From: CBDCFT01 sp965216365
GTDB lineage: Bacteria; Pseudomonadota; Gammaproteobacteria; Arenicellales; CBDCFT01
DNA length: 64,000 nt
Assembly (NCBI GenBank): GCA_965216365.1
Contig: CBDCFT010000020.1
Span: forward strand, 62,001-126,000
Reading direction: 5' to 3'
Position numbers and translations under genes: made by a program. Shown here piece after piece: positions 1-8,007 of this stretch (positions are counted from its first letter, which is position 1; each line of letters starts with the position of its first letter). Under the pieces are notes generated by a model, which was not told where the DNA came from, searched no databases, and worked only from the letters and a program-made list of their open reading frames with translations.

Positions 1-323
1 GAATACAACACCATTTTGGGAGCCTGATATTTCTTGCCGGCGGTTTGAAAAATAGAATTCCAGGTATCTTCAGTATCCGCAAGAACAACAGATGCGAAAT
101 CTGCAGCGGCGTTGTATTGGCCGTTTTGCTGGGTCGATTGTTGTGGCTCACTTTGCTTCCCGCCACCTAAAATTCCGCTGACCAGATTCGGGTCGACACC
201 AAACACCATTGCAGCAACAACGGCAAGAATGCCTACTCCGCCTCCCACAGCCGCACCGCGCCCCATGCGCATGCCGCGCCGGTCTTCGATATTGCTGCTA
301 CGTCTGCCTTTTTTCCAACGCAT
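1..323 (-). CDS. ypfJ: Neutral zinc metallopeptidase, YpfJ family (N-terminal part)
   Basis: The minus strand from the ATG at 323 reads into the window edge as about 107 codons. The product starts MRWKKGRRSSNIEDRRG, the hallmark N-terminus of the YpfJ/KPN_02809 family of putative neutral zinc metallopeptidases. It continues with a glycine- and valine-rich single membrane segment (about residues 27-46, with VGGGVGILAVVAAMVFG) and a Gln-rich linker, then the start of the peptidase domain. The zinc-binding HExxH region would lie beyond the window, so catalytic competence cannot be judged. The start lies 38 bases past the formate dehydrogenase alpha stop on the same strand, so it could be read from that operon, though no functional link is known. 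Confidence 0.85.
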   Translation of the reverse strand, partial: MRWKKGRRSSNIEDRRGMRMGRGAAVGGGVGILAVVAAMVFGVDPNLVSGILGGGKQSEPQQSTQQNGQYNAAADFASVVLADTEDTWNSIFQTAGKKYQAPKMVLY

Positions 324-361
324 ATTTTCTACCTACTATTCTTAAACCTATAGTTATTTTA

Positions 362-3124
362 TCACGACGCAGCATGCGCTTCCGATGAAGGCGCAACCTG
401 CACAGCGCAATATTTAAACTCCGGAATCTTGCCAAACGGATCCAGTGCTTCATTAGTTAAAATGTTGGCCGCTGCTTCGTGATAACAAAACGGGATGAAT
501 ACATCGCCACGACGCAAGCCGGAATCCATGCGCACGGATGCGGCGATAGAACCGCGTCGTGAACTGACGGTAATCGCATCACCCTCGTCAACTCCGATTT
601 GTTCGACATCATCCGGGTGCATGGCGATAACCGGCACCGGTTCGATAGCGTCGAGAATACTGGCACGTCGTGTCATGGCCCCAGTATGCCAATGTTCAAG
701 CTGCCGACCCGTAATTAGCACAAATGGATACTCATTATCCGGTTTTTCGTCCGCGCTGATTACTCGCGCCGGCACCAAACGCGCCTTACCACTAGCGGTG
801 GGGAAATCGTCAACAAACACGACGGGCTGTCCGGGGTCGTCAGCCGTCGCGCAAGGATAAGTTACCGAGTCATTCTGGTTTAGACGCTGCCAACTAATGC
901 CGGTAATACTGGGCATGGCCTGACGCATTTCTTCATACGCATCAGCCGTACAGGTGTAGTTCCAGTCCAAACCGAGACGCCGCGCAATCTCTTGAATAAT
1001 CCACAAGTCCTGACGTGCATCGCCCGGCACGTCGATTGCCTTGCGCCCCAACTGCACACGACGATCCGTATTTGTCACGGTGCCGTCTTTTTCCGGCCAT
1101 GCGGATGCCGGTAAAACCACATCAGCGAATGCTGCCGTCTCGGTTAAAAACAAATCCTGCACCACAAGATGATCTAAAGTCGCCAACGCCTCGCGTGCAT
1201 GCGTCAAATTCGGATCGGACATGGCCGGGTTTTCACCCATGATATACATGCCATGCAGATTACCGTCCAGTATCGCATGCATTATCTCAACGACGGTTAA
1301 TCCGGGCTTATCATCCAGATCAGCGCCCCAAAATTTCTCGAAATGCGCATTCGCTTGTTCGTTATCCACACGACGGTAGTCCGGAAACATCATCGGTATC
1401 AAACCAGCATCGGAAGCACCCTGTACGTTATTTTGTCCACGCAACGGATGCAGCCCGGTACCCGGTCGGCCAACTTGTCCAGTAATCATGGACAGAGTGA
1501 TTAAGCAACGCGCGTTGTCCGTGCCGTGAATGTGCTGGGAAATACCCATACCCCAAAAAATGATCGAGCTTTTCGATGTCGCATAGATTCGTGCTACTTC
1601 ACGCAGCTTCTGCGCGGAAATACCACACACCGATTCCATCGCTTCAGGGGAATACTCCTGCACGTTTTTTTCTACCAGCGCGAAGTCTTCCGTGCGGTTT
1701 TCAATAAACTCTTTATCGGCCAGCCCTTCTTCAATGATGGTGTAAATCATGGCGTTTAACATCGCGACATCAGTGTCAGCGTTAAACTGCAGAAAGTGTG
1801 CCGCATGACGCGACAAATCTGAACGACGCGGGTCCATCACAATAAGTGTCGCGCCCGCTTTGGCGGCGTTCTTCATAAATGTCGCCGCGACCGGATGATT
1901 GCTGGTTGGGTTTGCACCAATGACAACGATCACTTCGGCTTCGGCGACATCCGATACCTGATTAGATACCGCGCCGGAACCAATACCTTCCAGCAACGCG
2001 GCAACAGACGACGCGTGACATAATCGCGTACAGTGATCGACATTGTTGGTGCCGAAACCGGTGCGCACCAGTTTTTGAAACAAATAGGCTTCTTCGTTAC
2101 TACCCTTGGCGGAACCAAAACCTGCCAAAGCGCTACCGCCCTTTTCGTCGCGTATCTTACCCAAGCCGCCGGCGGCCAGATCCAGTGCTTCTTCCCAGGT
2201 CGCTTCGCGAAACATTTTCAACGGGTCGGAAGGATCAAAATATTCGTTCATGCCTTTCGGAATGCCTTCTTTTCGAATCAACGGCGTCGTTAATCGTTCA
2301 GGGTGGTTGACGTAGTCAAATCCGTAACGTCCTTTTACGCACAGACGACCTTCATTAGCCGGCCCGTCACGGCCTTCCACGTGAATGATTTTGTTGTCCT
2401 TGATGTTGTAAGTCAGCAAACAACCGACGCCACAATAGGGGCAAACCGAATCAACGGTTTTATCCGGTTGCACCAAGCCAACATTGTTCGCCGGCATGAG
2501 TGCACCCGTCGGACAGGCCTGCACGCATTCGCCGCAGCCGACACAGGAACTGTCACCCATCGGATCGGCCAGGTCAAAAACTATTTCGGCAAGGTGTCCG
2601 CGTTGAGCAAAACCGATCACATCGTTGACCTGTTCTTCACGGCAGGCGCGCAAACACCGTGTACATTGAATACAGGCGTCGAGATTGACTGAAATCGCTG
2701 CATGAGAAACATCGCGCTCAGACTGGTGTCGCGCTTCAAAACGCGACTTTCCTAAATCAAGATGTTTCGCCCATTGATCGAGTTCGGAATCCAGCGTGTA
2801 TTCGGTGTCGACAACATCCGACTTTAATAATTCAAGCGCCAGCTTTTGCGATTTACGCGCGCGATCATTCTCACTGTGCACGACCATGCCTTCGCTCGGT
2901 GTGCGGCAACAGGATGGCGCTAACACTCGTTCGCCTTCGATCTCCACCATACAGGCGCGGCAGTTACCGTCTGCACGCAAACCGTCTTTATAACAAAGAT
3001 GCGGAATCTCGACGCCTTGCCGTTTGGCCGCCTGTAATATGGTTTCGCCTTCGAGTGCTTCGAAGGGTTTGTCATTCAGGGTAAAGGAGATTGTGTTTAC
3101 TGCTTCTTGTGCAAGCGCTGCCAT
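362..3124 (-). CDS. fdsA: Formate dehydrogenase alpha subunit, NAD-dependent, molybdopterin-containing
   Basis: This 920-aa protein is the catalytic subunit that oxidises formate to CO2 in the cytoplasm. Domains in order: a 2Fe-2S ferredoxin domain (Cys44, 55, 58 and 72/73), a His-Cys 4Fe-4S region (about 120-145), two ferredoxin-type 4Fe-4S motifs (Cys151/154/157/161 and Cys194/197/200/204), an N-terminal 4Fe-4S motif of the Mo/W-bis-MGD domain (CPYCGVGC, 228-235), and the molybdopterin domains to the end. The metal ligand is a cysteine followed by histidine (Cys369-His370 in RLCHAS), not selenocysteine. A GGAG lies upstream of the ATG. It follows the beta subunit by 39 bases and is almost certainly co-transcribed with it. 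In a methylamine user this is the last step of C1 dissimilation. The accessory subunits FdsC and FdsD are not adjacent. Mo versus W cannot be told. Confidence 0.95.
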   Translation of the reverse strand: MAALAQEAVNTISFTLNDKPFEALEGETILQAAKRQGVEIPHLCYKDGLRADGNCRACMVEIEGERVLAPSCCRTPSEGMVVHSENDRARKSQKLALELLKSDVVDTEYTLDSELDQWAKHLDLGKSRFEARHQSERDVSHAAISVNLDACIQCTRCLRACREEQVNDVIGFAQRGHLAEIVFDLADPMGDSSCVGCGECVQACPTGALMPANNVGLVQPDKTVDSVCPYCGVGCLLTYNIKDNKIIHVEGRDGPANEGRLCVKGRYGFDYVNHPERLTTPLIRKEGIPKGMNEYFDPSDPLKMFREATWEEALDLAAGGLGKIRDEKGGSALAGFGSAKGSNEEAYLFQKLVRTGFGTNNVDHCTRLCHASSVAALLEGIGSGAVSNQVSDVAEAEVIVVIGANPTSNHPVAATFMKNAAKAGATLIVMDPRRSDLSRHAAHFLQFNADTDVAMLNAMIYTIIEEGLADKEFIENRTEDFALVEKNVQEYSPEAMESVCGISAQKLREVARIYATSKSSIIFWGMGISQHIHGTDNARCLITLSMITGQVGRPGTGLHPLRGQNNVQGASDAGLIPMMFPDYRRVDNEQANAHFEKFWGADLDDKPGLTVVEIMHAILDGNLHGMYIMGENPAMSDPNLTHAREALATLDHLVVQDLFLTETAAFADVVLPASAWPEKDGTVTNTDRRVQLGRKAIDVPGDARQDLWIIQEIARRLGLDWNYTCTADAYEEMRQAMPSITGISWQRLNQNDSVTYPCATADDPGQPVVFVDDFPTASGKARLVPARVISADEKPDNEYPFVLITGRQLEHWHTGAMTRRASILDAIEPVPVIAMHPDDVEQIGVDEGDAITVSSRRGSIAASVRMDSGLRRGDVFIPFCYHEAAANILTNEALDPFGKIPEFKYCAVQVAPSSEAHAAS

Positions 3125-3163
3125 TTTGTTTTTCTCCAGAATTTAATCGTTCTGATCTTTTTG

Positions 3164-4873
3164 CTAACTGATCTCGTCAGGAAAATATTTCGCCACGCAA
3201 CGCACCGGATTCGGCGCCGCCTGCCCCAAGCCGCAAATGGACGCATCTTCCATCACCACGCATAAATCTTCCAGCAAGTTCATGTCCCATTTTTCGCTTT
3301 GCATCAAACCTGAGGCTTTGTCCGTGCCGACCCGGCAAGGCGTGCATTGTCCACAAGATTCGTGGGCAAAAAATCGGATTGCATTTAATGCCGCGTCGCG
3401 CGCGCTATCTTTATGCGAAAGAATAATAACTGCTGCCGATCCAATGAAGCTGCCGTGTTCCTGCAATGTGTCGAAGTCTAACGGCACATCACCTAACGAA
3501 GCGGGTAAGATTCCACCAGAAGCACCGCCAGGAAAATAGCCGTAAAACTCATGTCCATCCAGCATGCCGCCGCAAAATTCATCGATGAGTTCGCGCACGG
3601 TAATGCCGGCCGGCGCCAAATGCACGCCCGGGTTATTGACCCGTCCGCTGACAGAGAAGGAGCGCAGCCCCTGTCGTCCATGCCGTCCTTCGCCAGAAAA
3701 CCAGTCCGCCCCCTTTTCCAGAATTTCACGCACCCAGAAAAGCGTTTCGCAGTTATGTTCCAGCGTTGGCCGGTTAAATAAACCGACCTGTGCAACATAG
3801 GGCGGGCGCAAACGCGGCATACCGCGTTTGCCTTCGATAGATTCGATCATTGCCGATTCTTCGCCACAGATATAAGCACCGGCACCACGACGCAAAATCA
3901 TTTCGGGCAAATCACCACCAAGACTGGATTCAACATCTGCAATAGCCTGGCGCAACACCGCGATCACACCGGGGTATTCGTCACGCACGTAGATGTAACA
4001 TTTATCGATGCCGATCACCCACGCCGCAATTAACATGCCTTCGATAAATCGGTGCGGGTCGCGTTCAAGATAATAACGATCCTTAAAGGTTCCCGGTTCG
4101 CCTTCGTCAATGTTGACGGCCATCAAACGCGGCGCCGGTTGATCACGTAAAATACGCCATTTCCGCCCTGCGGGGAAACCTGCGCCGCCCAATCCGCGCA
4201 AACCCGCGTTTTCCATTTCCGTGATAATCGATTCCACATCGCGGCCGCCACTGACGCAGGTTTTATATAACTGATAACCACCACAGTCGATATAGTTCAT
4301 AAAAGAGATGACTGTATTCGGTTGTGGGCAATCTACAGCGTTATTTTCAATCGCTTTATTTACTTTTCCAGCATCGGCATGGTTGACCGGATTCCACCCG
4401 ACAACCGCAACCGGCGCTTCAGCACAACGACCGATACAAGGTACGCGTTGCACACGAACACCGCTGCCCACCGACGCTTCCAATTCATCGATCAGTGCGT
4501 TGGCGCCGAACATTTCACAAGTTACCGAGTCACAAACACGGACGGTTAATGGCGGTGGTGGCGTTTCATCATCTTTGACAATATCGAAGTGATGATAAAA
4601 AGATGCGACTTCGTACACTTCCACTGGCGCGAGTTTCATTTCATCGGCCAGTGCAACAATATGCGCGGCGGACAAGTATCCGTATTTATCCTGAATCTTG
4701 TGCAGATACTCAATAAGCAAATCGCGTTGGCGTGGTGCGTCTGCCAATAATTCGCGCACTTGCCGCAGGGCAGTCGCATCAACTATCCGACCCTTCGGTT
4801 TACCGCGTTTACGCTTTTGCCGGTTGTCCGTCGATTGCGGGTTTTTAATACTGTCTGGTGTTTCAAATGTCAT
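3164..4873 (-). CDS. fdsB: Formate dehydrogenase beta subunit, fused NuoE-NuoF type
   Basis: This 569-aa protein fuses what are often two subunits. Residues about 35-170 are NuoE/FdsG-like with the thioredoxin-fold 2Fe-2S ligands Cys114, Cys119, Cys146 and Cys150. Residues about 190-569 are NuoF/FdsB-like with the glycine-rich FMN/NADH region (GLRGLGGAGFPAGRKW) and a 4Fe-4S motif SCGQCTPCR (Cys507, 510, 513) plus Cys547. It passes electrons from the alpha subunit to NAD+. The same fusion occurs in FDH1 of Methylorubrum extorquens. The N-terminal 30 residues are basic and poorly conserved. The ATG at 4873 has no evident Shine-Dalgarno sequence, but lies 9 bases after the stop of a small ORF that has a strong one, which suggests translational coupling. 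Confidence 0.93.
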   Translation of the reverse strand: MTFETPDSIKNPQSTDNRQKRKRGKPKGRIVDATALRQVRELLADAPRQRDLLIEYLHKIQDKYGYLSAAHIVALADEMKLAPVEVYEVASFYHHFDIVKDDETPPPPLTVRVCDSVTCEMFGANALIDELEASVGSGVRVQRVPCIGRCAEAPVAVVGWNPVNHADAGKVNKAIENNAVDCPQPNTVISFMNYIDCGGYQLYKTCVSGGRDVESIITEMENAGLRGLGGAGFPAGRKWRILRDQPAPRLMAVNIDEGEPGTFKDRYYLERDPHRFIEGMLIAAWVIGIDKCYIYVRDEYPGVIAVLRQAIADVESSLGGDLPEMILRRGAGAYICGEESAMIESIEGKRGMPRLRPPYVAQVGLFNRPTLEHNCETLFWVREILEKGADWFSGEGRHGRQGLRSFSVSGRVNNPGVHLAPAGITVRELIDEFCGGMLDGHEFYGYFPGGASGGILPASLGDVPLDFDTLQEHGSFIGSAAVIILSHKDSARDAALNAIRFFAHESCGQCTPCRVGTDKASGLMQSEKWDMNLLEDLCVVMEDASICGLGQAAPNPVRCVAKYFPDEIS

Positions 4874-4882
4874 TATAGTTTT

Positions 4883-4981
4883 TTAGTTCAAAGAGTTACG
4901 TACTGATCTATATTCTCTCGCCGACAAGAATGCGAGGCACCTCGGAAAAACACTTCGAGCATAGATGCCTTGCGCGGTCAT
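4883..4981 (-). CDS. Possible 32-aa leader ORF of the formate dehydrogenase operon
   Basis: On the minus strand a GGAGG is followed six bases later by an ATG at 4981 and 32 codons ending in TAA, nine bases before the start of the beta subunit. The peptide begins MTAQGIYARSVFPRC and has no family that I recognise. The downstream gene lacks its own ribosome site, so translation of this ORF may deliver ribosomes to it. It may instead be a regulatory leader, or a chance ORF. The call rests only on the ribosome site, the spacing and the position. Confidence 0.4.
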   Translation of the reverse strand: MTAQGIYARSVFPRCLAFLSAREYRSVRNSLN

Positions 4982-4992
4982 GTTGAGCCTCC

Positions 4993-5009
4993 TGGTATAC
5001 AATATACCA
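4993..5009. promoter_or_regulatory. Palindromic operator upstream of formate dehydrogenase
   Basis: TGGTATA-CAA-TATACCA is a perfect inverted repeat with 7-base arms and a 3-base centre. It lies directly upstream of the GGAGG of the leader ORF and about 120 bases before the beta subunit start. Its TGGTAT half-sites and spacing resemble operators of FCD-type GntR regulators. The GntR gene at 29.4 kb is a possible partner, but nothing here proves it. Confidence 0.5.
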
Positions 5010-5217
5010 CACTTGCTAACATATTCATTATAAGTGACAGCTTAAGCCCGTAGTAATCATCGTCCACTCAGGGCGTTTTTGCGAATGGACACGCCGCTTT
5101 CACCCACCGGCTGATGTCTCAGGACAACGGGCTAGCTCATTGTTTACTCACCAAGAAAAGTCCGCAAGATTTGTCAAATTCCGTTGTGCTAACTTGCCTG
5201 GCACCTCGAATCGATGA
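5010..5217. other. Intergenic stretch between formate dehydrogenase and the AraC-type gene
   Basis: No ORF, repeat or RNA gene was recognised in this spacer. With the leader ORF and palindrome it makes a 344-base divergent region that must carry the promoters of both the leftward formate dehydrogenase operon and the rightward AraC-type regulator. No confident -35/-10 pair was found. Confidence 0.4.
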
Positions 5218-6114
5218 ATGTTGATCCAGATGGAAGCTAAGAAAAACCGCATTAACTACCAAGACCGTCTGAACCGGGTGACGGATTACATCTACGATCA
5301 CTTGGACGATGACATCGATTTAAACAAACTCGCCGATATTGCTCATCTTTCTCCCTACCATTGGCATCGCATCTACACCGCTATCCGCAGGGAAACCATT
5401 GCCAATACCGTCAAACGTCTACGCTTACATCGGGCAGCGGGTTACCTAGCACAAACATCGATGCGTGTTGACGACATCGCGAAAAAATCCGGTTACGCCA
5501 ACCTGCAATCTTTCAACCGCATATTCAAATCCGTGTATGGCATGCCACCGATACAGTATCGCAAGACAGGCAGCCATACCCAATTCCCACCACTCAACCC
5601 TAAACAAGGGGCAAGTAAAATGCATGACATCAAAATAGAAAATCTACCCAGCATGCAAGCAGTGAGCATCCAACACACCGGCTCATACATACAAATCGGC
5701 AAGGCGTTTGACCAACTCATGGGATGGTTAGGCGCGCGTAATTTAATCAACAATGATGTTCGAATGTTTGGAATTTTTTACGACGACGTAGAGTTAGTAC
5801 CGGAAGACGAATTGCGATCTCAGGCTACCGTCGTAATAAGCGGCGAATTTCGAGCGGAAGAACCGATAGAACGTACAGAGATTCCCGGGGGCAAGTATAC
5901 CATCTTACGTCACAAAGGGCCTTACGCAGATATGAAAACGTCTTACCAGTGGTTGTTTGGCGAATGGCTACCTCAATCCGGTAAAGAGGCAGCCGATGCA
6001 CCCTGCTTAGAGGAATATCTGAATAATCCTCAAGACAACGCACCTACTGACGAATATTTATCTGCCTTTGAAATAGAAAGCGACAATCGGCGAAACAATT
6101 CGCTAAAAATATGA
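5218..6114 (+). CDS. AraC-family regulator with GyrI-like effector domain
   Basis: This 298-aa protein has an N-terminal double helix-turn-helix of the AraC type (about 16-110; ending RIFKSVYGMPPIQYRKTG, the usual second recognition helix region). A C-terminal GyrI/SoxR-effector-like domain follows (about 135-290), with the PGGKYTILRHKGPYADM core. The order matches the Rob/TetD-like group with a ligand-binding C-terminus, often linked to drug or small-molecule response. A second in-frame ATG four codons in is an equally good start. It is monocistronic, divergent from formate dehydrogenase, and its target is unknown. Confidence 0.88.
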   Translation: MLIQMEAKKNRINYQDRLNRVTDYIYDHLDDDIDLNKLADIAHLSPYHWHRIYTAIRRETIANTVKRLRLHRAAGYLAQTSMRVDDIAKKSGYANLQSFNRIFKSVYGMPPIQYRKTGSHTQFPPLNPKQGASKMHDIKIENLPSMQAVSIQHTGSYIQIGKAFDQLMGWLGARNLINNDVRMFGIFYDDVELVPEDELRSQATVVISGEFRAEEPIERTEIPGGKYTILRHKGPYADMKTSYQWLFGEWLPQSGKEAADAPCLEEYLNNPQDNAPTDEYLSAFEIESDNRRNNSLKI

Positions 6115-6297
6115 TGTCTATATATGTTCCAGTTCGGTGCAAACCGTTGCGACTTACCTAACATATGCCTTACGACGTTGGCCACATCTCGATAAAAATC
6201 TGTTTAGCCACTTCCGCCATAGCATGACTTAGGCTACTCAGGTTCGGATTTGCAACTATTAATGTAAACATAATTACGATCTACGAACGAAATAAAA

Positions 6298-6352
6298 TCT
6301 ATTCAACATCACGCTTTAGAAAATCGTTAAGGGTTTTACCAGGTTCCAGGTG
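6298..6352. repeat. Direct repeat, left copy (duplicate of WYL gene 3' end)
   Basis: Bases 6308-6352 are identical over 45 bases to 7963-8007. The 7 bases at 6298-6304 also match 7953-7959, the only difference being a 3-base block (6305-6307) that changes one codon. Read on the minus strand it encodes the last residues and stop of the WYL regulator, with Val where the intact gene has Thr. The intervening 1.6 kb holds the toxin-antitoxin remnant and the transposase. Confidence 0.9.
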
Positions 6353-6357
6353 GAGGT

Positions 6358-6420
6358 GATCAATGGGGGTTGATCAATGAGGTCGATCAATGGATCAATG
6401 GGGTCAGACTCGATTGATTT
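6358..6420. repeat. Short GATCAATG tandem-like repeats
   Basis: GATCAATG occurs four times, starting at 6358, 6372, 6385 and 6393. The spacing is irregular (14, 13 and 8 bases), and a GGGGTCAGACTCGATTGATTT segment follows. Such short degenerate repeats are common beside REP-associated tyrosine transposases. Whether this is a substrate of the transposase at 7.2 kb is inference. Confidence 0.55.
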
Positions 6421-6572
6421 ATTCTTTTTTAGGAGATAAACTGGCGCCCTCCTATATTCGCTAATTCCGGGAGGTTACCATCGCCCACCTGCTCCGCTAT
6501 GTGTTGCCTAGTTAATCAAAACCAGGTCAATATTGATTTGAATTGACTAATCCATTGGATTATACTCAATCA

Positions 6573-6828
6573 ATGCAAACCATCGCGGAGATGCCTGAGT
6601 GATCTGATTCGAGAAACAGGCGGTATTCGAAAGTTGCGATGGAAACGTGCCAGCCAGGGTAAACGAGGTGGTATTCGAATCATCTATTATTACTACGATG
6701 AAACCATGCCACTTTATTTGCTAACAGTATTTGGCAAAGGTGAAAAAGACAATCTAACCAAGGCTGAGTGTAACGAATTGGCAAAGTTGACTAAAGTATT
6801 AGTAACCTATTGGAAGAAAAGACGATGA
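6573..6828 (+). pseudogene. HigB/RelE-type toxin remnant with internal deletion
   Basis: The ATG at 6573 opens with MQTIAEMPE, the usual start of this toxin family, but hits TGA after nine codons. The C-terminal half resumes in another frame just downstream (SDLIRETGGIRKLRWK, then GKRGGIRIIYYYYDE and LLTVFGKGEKDNLT), which are the family's conserved core motifs. About 30 residues between the two parts are absent, so a deletion with frame change has destroyed the toxin. An in-frame TTG at 6634 could only yield a 64-aa C-terminal fragment. The stop overlaps the antitoxin start as ATGA, the normal operon layout. Confidence 0.8.
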
Positions 6829-7112
6829 ACGACAGCGTTAAAAGTATTAGGCAAGGTCTAGGCGAGGCCATCGATCACGCCCGGGGCAAACCGGTTAAGG
6901 CTGTGATTCACGAATTTAGGCCGGTGGATGTGAAATGCATTCGGGCCAAGGTTGGTATGAGCCAACCGGAGTTTGCGGCGGCTGTAGGTATTAGTGTTGC
7001 CACTCTGCGCCATTGGGAGCGAGGTGATCGCACACCCCGTGGACCGGCATTGGCATTATTGAATGCCGTTGCTCGAAGGCCTAAAGCTGTGCTCGAAGCA
7101 CTCACGGGCTAA
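6825..7112 (+). CDS. HigA-type antitoxin, XRE/Cro helix-turn-helix
   Basis: This 95-aa protein has a central Cro/C1-type helix-turn-helix (about 37-80; MSQPEFAAAVGISVATLRHWERGDRTPRG). It is followed by a short helical tail typical of HigA partners of RelE-like toxins. The start chosen is the ATG overlapping the toxin stop rather than a codon 15 bases upstream. The coding frame is intact whereas the toxin is broken, so it is probably an orphan antitoxin. It may still regulate its own promoter or neutralise a related toxin elsewhere. Confidence 0.85.
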   Translation: MNDSVKSIRQGLGEAIDHARGKPVKAVIHEFRPVDVKCIRAKVGMSQPEFAAAVGISVATLRHWERGDRTPRGPALALLNAVARRPKAVLEALTG

Positions 7113-7172
7113 CGGAAAATATAGCTAACTCTATCGCTTTTTCAGGGGTATCCCCATCGCCCGCCGCAACAC

Positions 7173-7841
7173 GTGATTCAACGCGGCAATAACCGTGAAC
7201 CGGTTTTTGCATCCGATTCGGATTACCGGTTTTATCTGGAGAAGCTGGAAGCAGCGCTTTCCCGCTTCGATTGTGCGTTGCATGCTTATGTATTGATGAC
7301 AAACCATGTGCATTTTCTGATGACGCCTAGTACGGAAGATGGCATCGGCAAGGTCATGCAGAATTTGGGGCGTTATTACGTCCAGTATTTCAATTATTGT
7401 TATCAGCGCACGGGAACCTTATGGGAAGGGCGTTACCGGGCGACGTTAATTGATTCGAATCAGTATCTGTTAACCTGTATGCGCTATATTGAGCTGAATC
7501 CCGTGCGCGCTGCCATGGTGGATCATCCGAAAAACTACCGTTGGTCCAGTTATCATGCGAATGCCTTGGGTGCATCCGACGACCTTGTAACGCCACATAA
7601 ACTCTACAAGCGTTTGGGACCAAATACGGAGGAGCGGGAAAAGGCATATCGGCAGTTGTTTAAGCATCATATTGGCGAGAGCACTCTTTCGCTTATACGC
7701 GATTCGACCAATAAGGCGTGGGTGTTAGGTAATGACCGTTTTCAGAACAAGATCCAACGGCTTACTGATAGGCGGACGGTACCAACCCCGAGGGGTGGTG
7801 ATCGAAAGTCAGAGGCTTTTAAAAAATCGAGAATACTTTGA
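7173..7841 (+). CDS. REP-associated tyrosine transposase (RAYT/TnpA-REP), N-terminus missing
   Basis: This 222-aa Y1-transposase-like protein has the HUH-type histidine motif TNHVHFLMTP (near residue 43), a downstream catalytic-tyrosine region, and the GTLWEGRYRATLI and MRYIELNPVRA blocks typical of RAYTs. The family normally begins about 18 residues earlier with a Met-Pro-Arg-rich segment. Here the frame has a stop 17 codons upstream and only GTG at 7173, inside the HVIQRGNNR motif, can serve as start. It may be functional from GTG or a 5' truncated relic. It lies 60 bases after the antitoxin and inside the directly repeated interval. Confidence 0.85.
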   Translation: MIQRGNNREPVFASDSDYRFYLEKLEAALSRFDCALHAYVLMTNHVHFLMTPSTEDGIGKVMQNLGRYYVQYFNYCYQRTGTLWEGRYRATLIDSNQYLLTCMRYIELNPVRAAMVDHPKNYRWSSYHANALGASDDLVTPHKLYKRLGPNTEEREKAYRQLFKHHIGESTLSLIRDSTNKAWVLGNDRFQNKIQRLTDRRTVPTPRGGDRKSEAFKKSRIL

Positions 7842-7952
7842 TTATTACTATCAAGATTAGGAGAACGTGCCCATCCTACTTTACCGGATTCCGAATTTTA
7901 CCTGCAGCATTTCCGATATAAGGAAGATTATTGGAGTGGAGTAACAACAATT

Positions 7953-8007
7953 TCTATTCCGTATCACGCTTTAGAAAATCGTTAAGGGTTTTACCAGGTT
8001 CCAGGTG
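7953..8007. repeat. Direct repeat, right copy (3' end of the WYL gene)
   Basis: This is the copy of the 55-base repeat that forms the 3' end of the intact WYL regulator. Bases 7963-8007 are identical to 6308-6352. It marks the right boundary of the segment with the toxin-antitoxin remnant and the transposase. Confidence 0.9.

Larger units (their letters stand above)
6115..6572. other. Gene-free 458-base stretch with duplicated gene end and GATCAATG repeats
   Basis: No complete gene is present. From left to right it holds about 180 bases without recognisable content, a 55-base duplicate of the 3' end of the WYL regulator gene (6298-6352), and a run of four GATCAATG units. A GGGGTCAGACTCGATTGATTT segment of the kind often found next to REP-associated transposases follows, then an AT-rich approach to the broken toxin gene. 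It reads as the left boundary of a small acquired segment. Confidence 0.6.

Noticed and set aside
112..345. Plus-strand 77-codon frame at the left edge
   Set aside because: It is the antisense shadow of the zinc metallopeptidase start on the minus strand, which has the conserved family N-terminus.
6358..6420. GATCAATG repeats considered as a CRISPR-like array
   Set aside because: Units are 8 bases with irregular 0-6 base gaps; there are no spacers and no cas genes.
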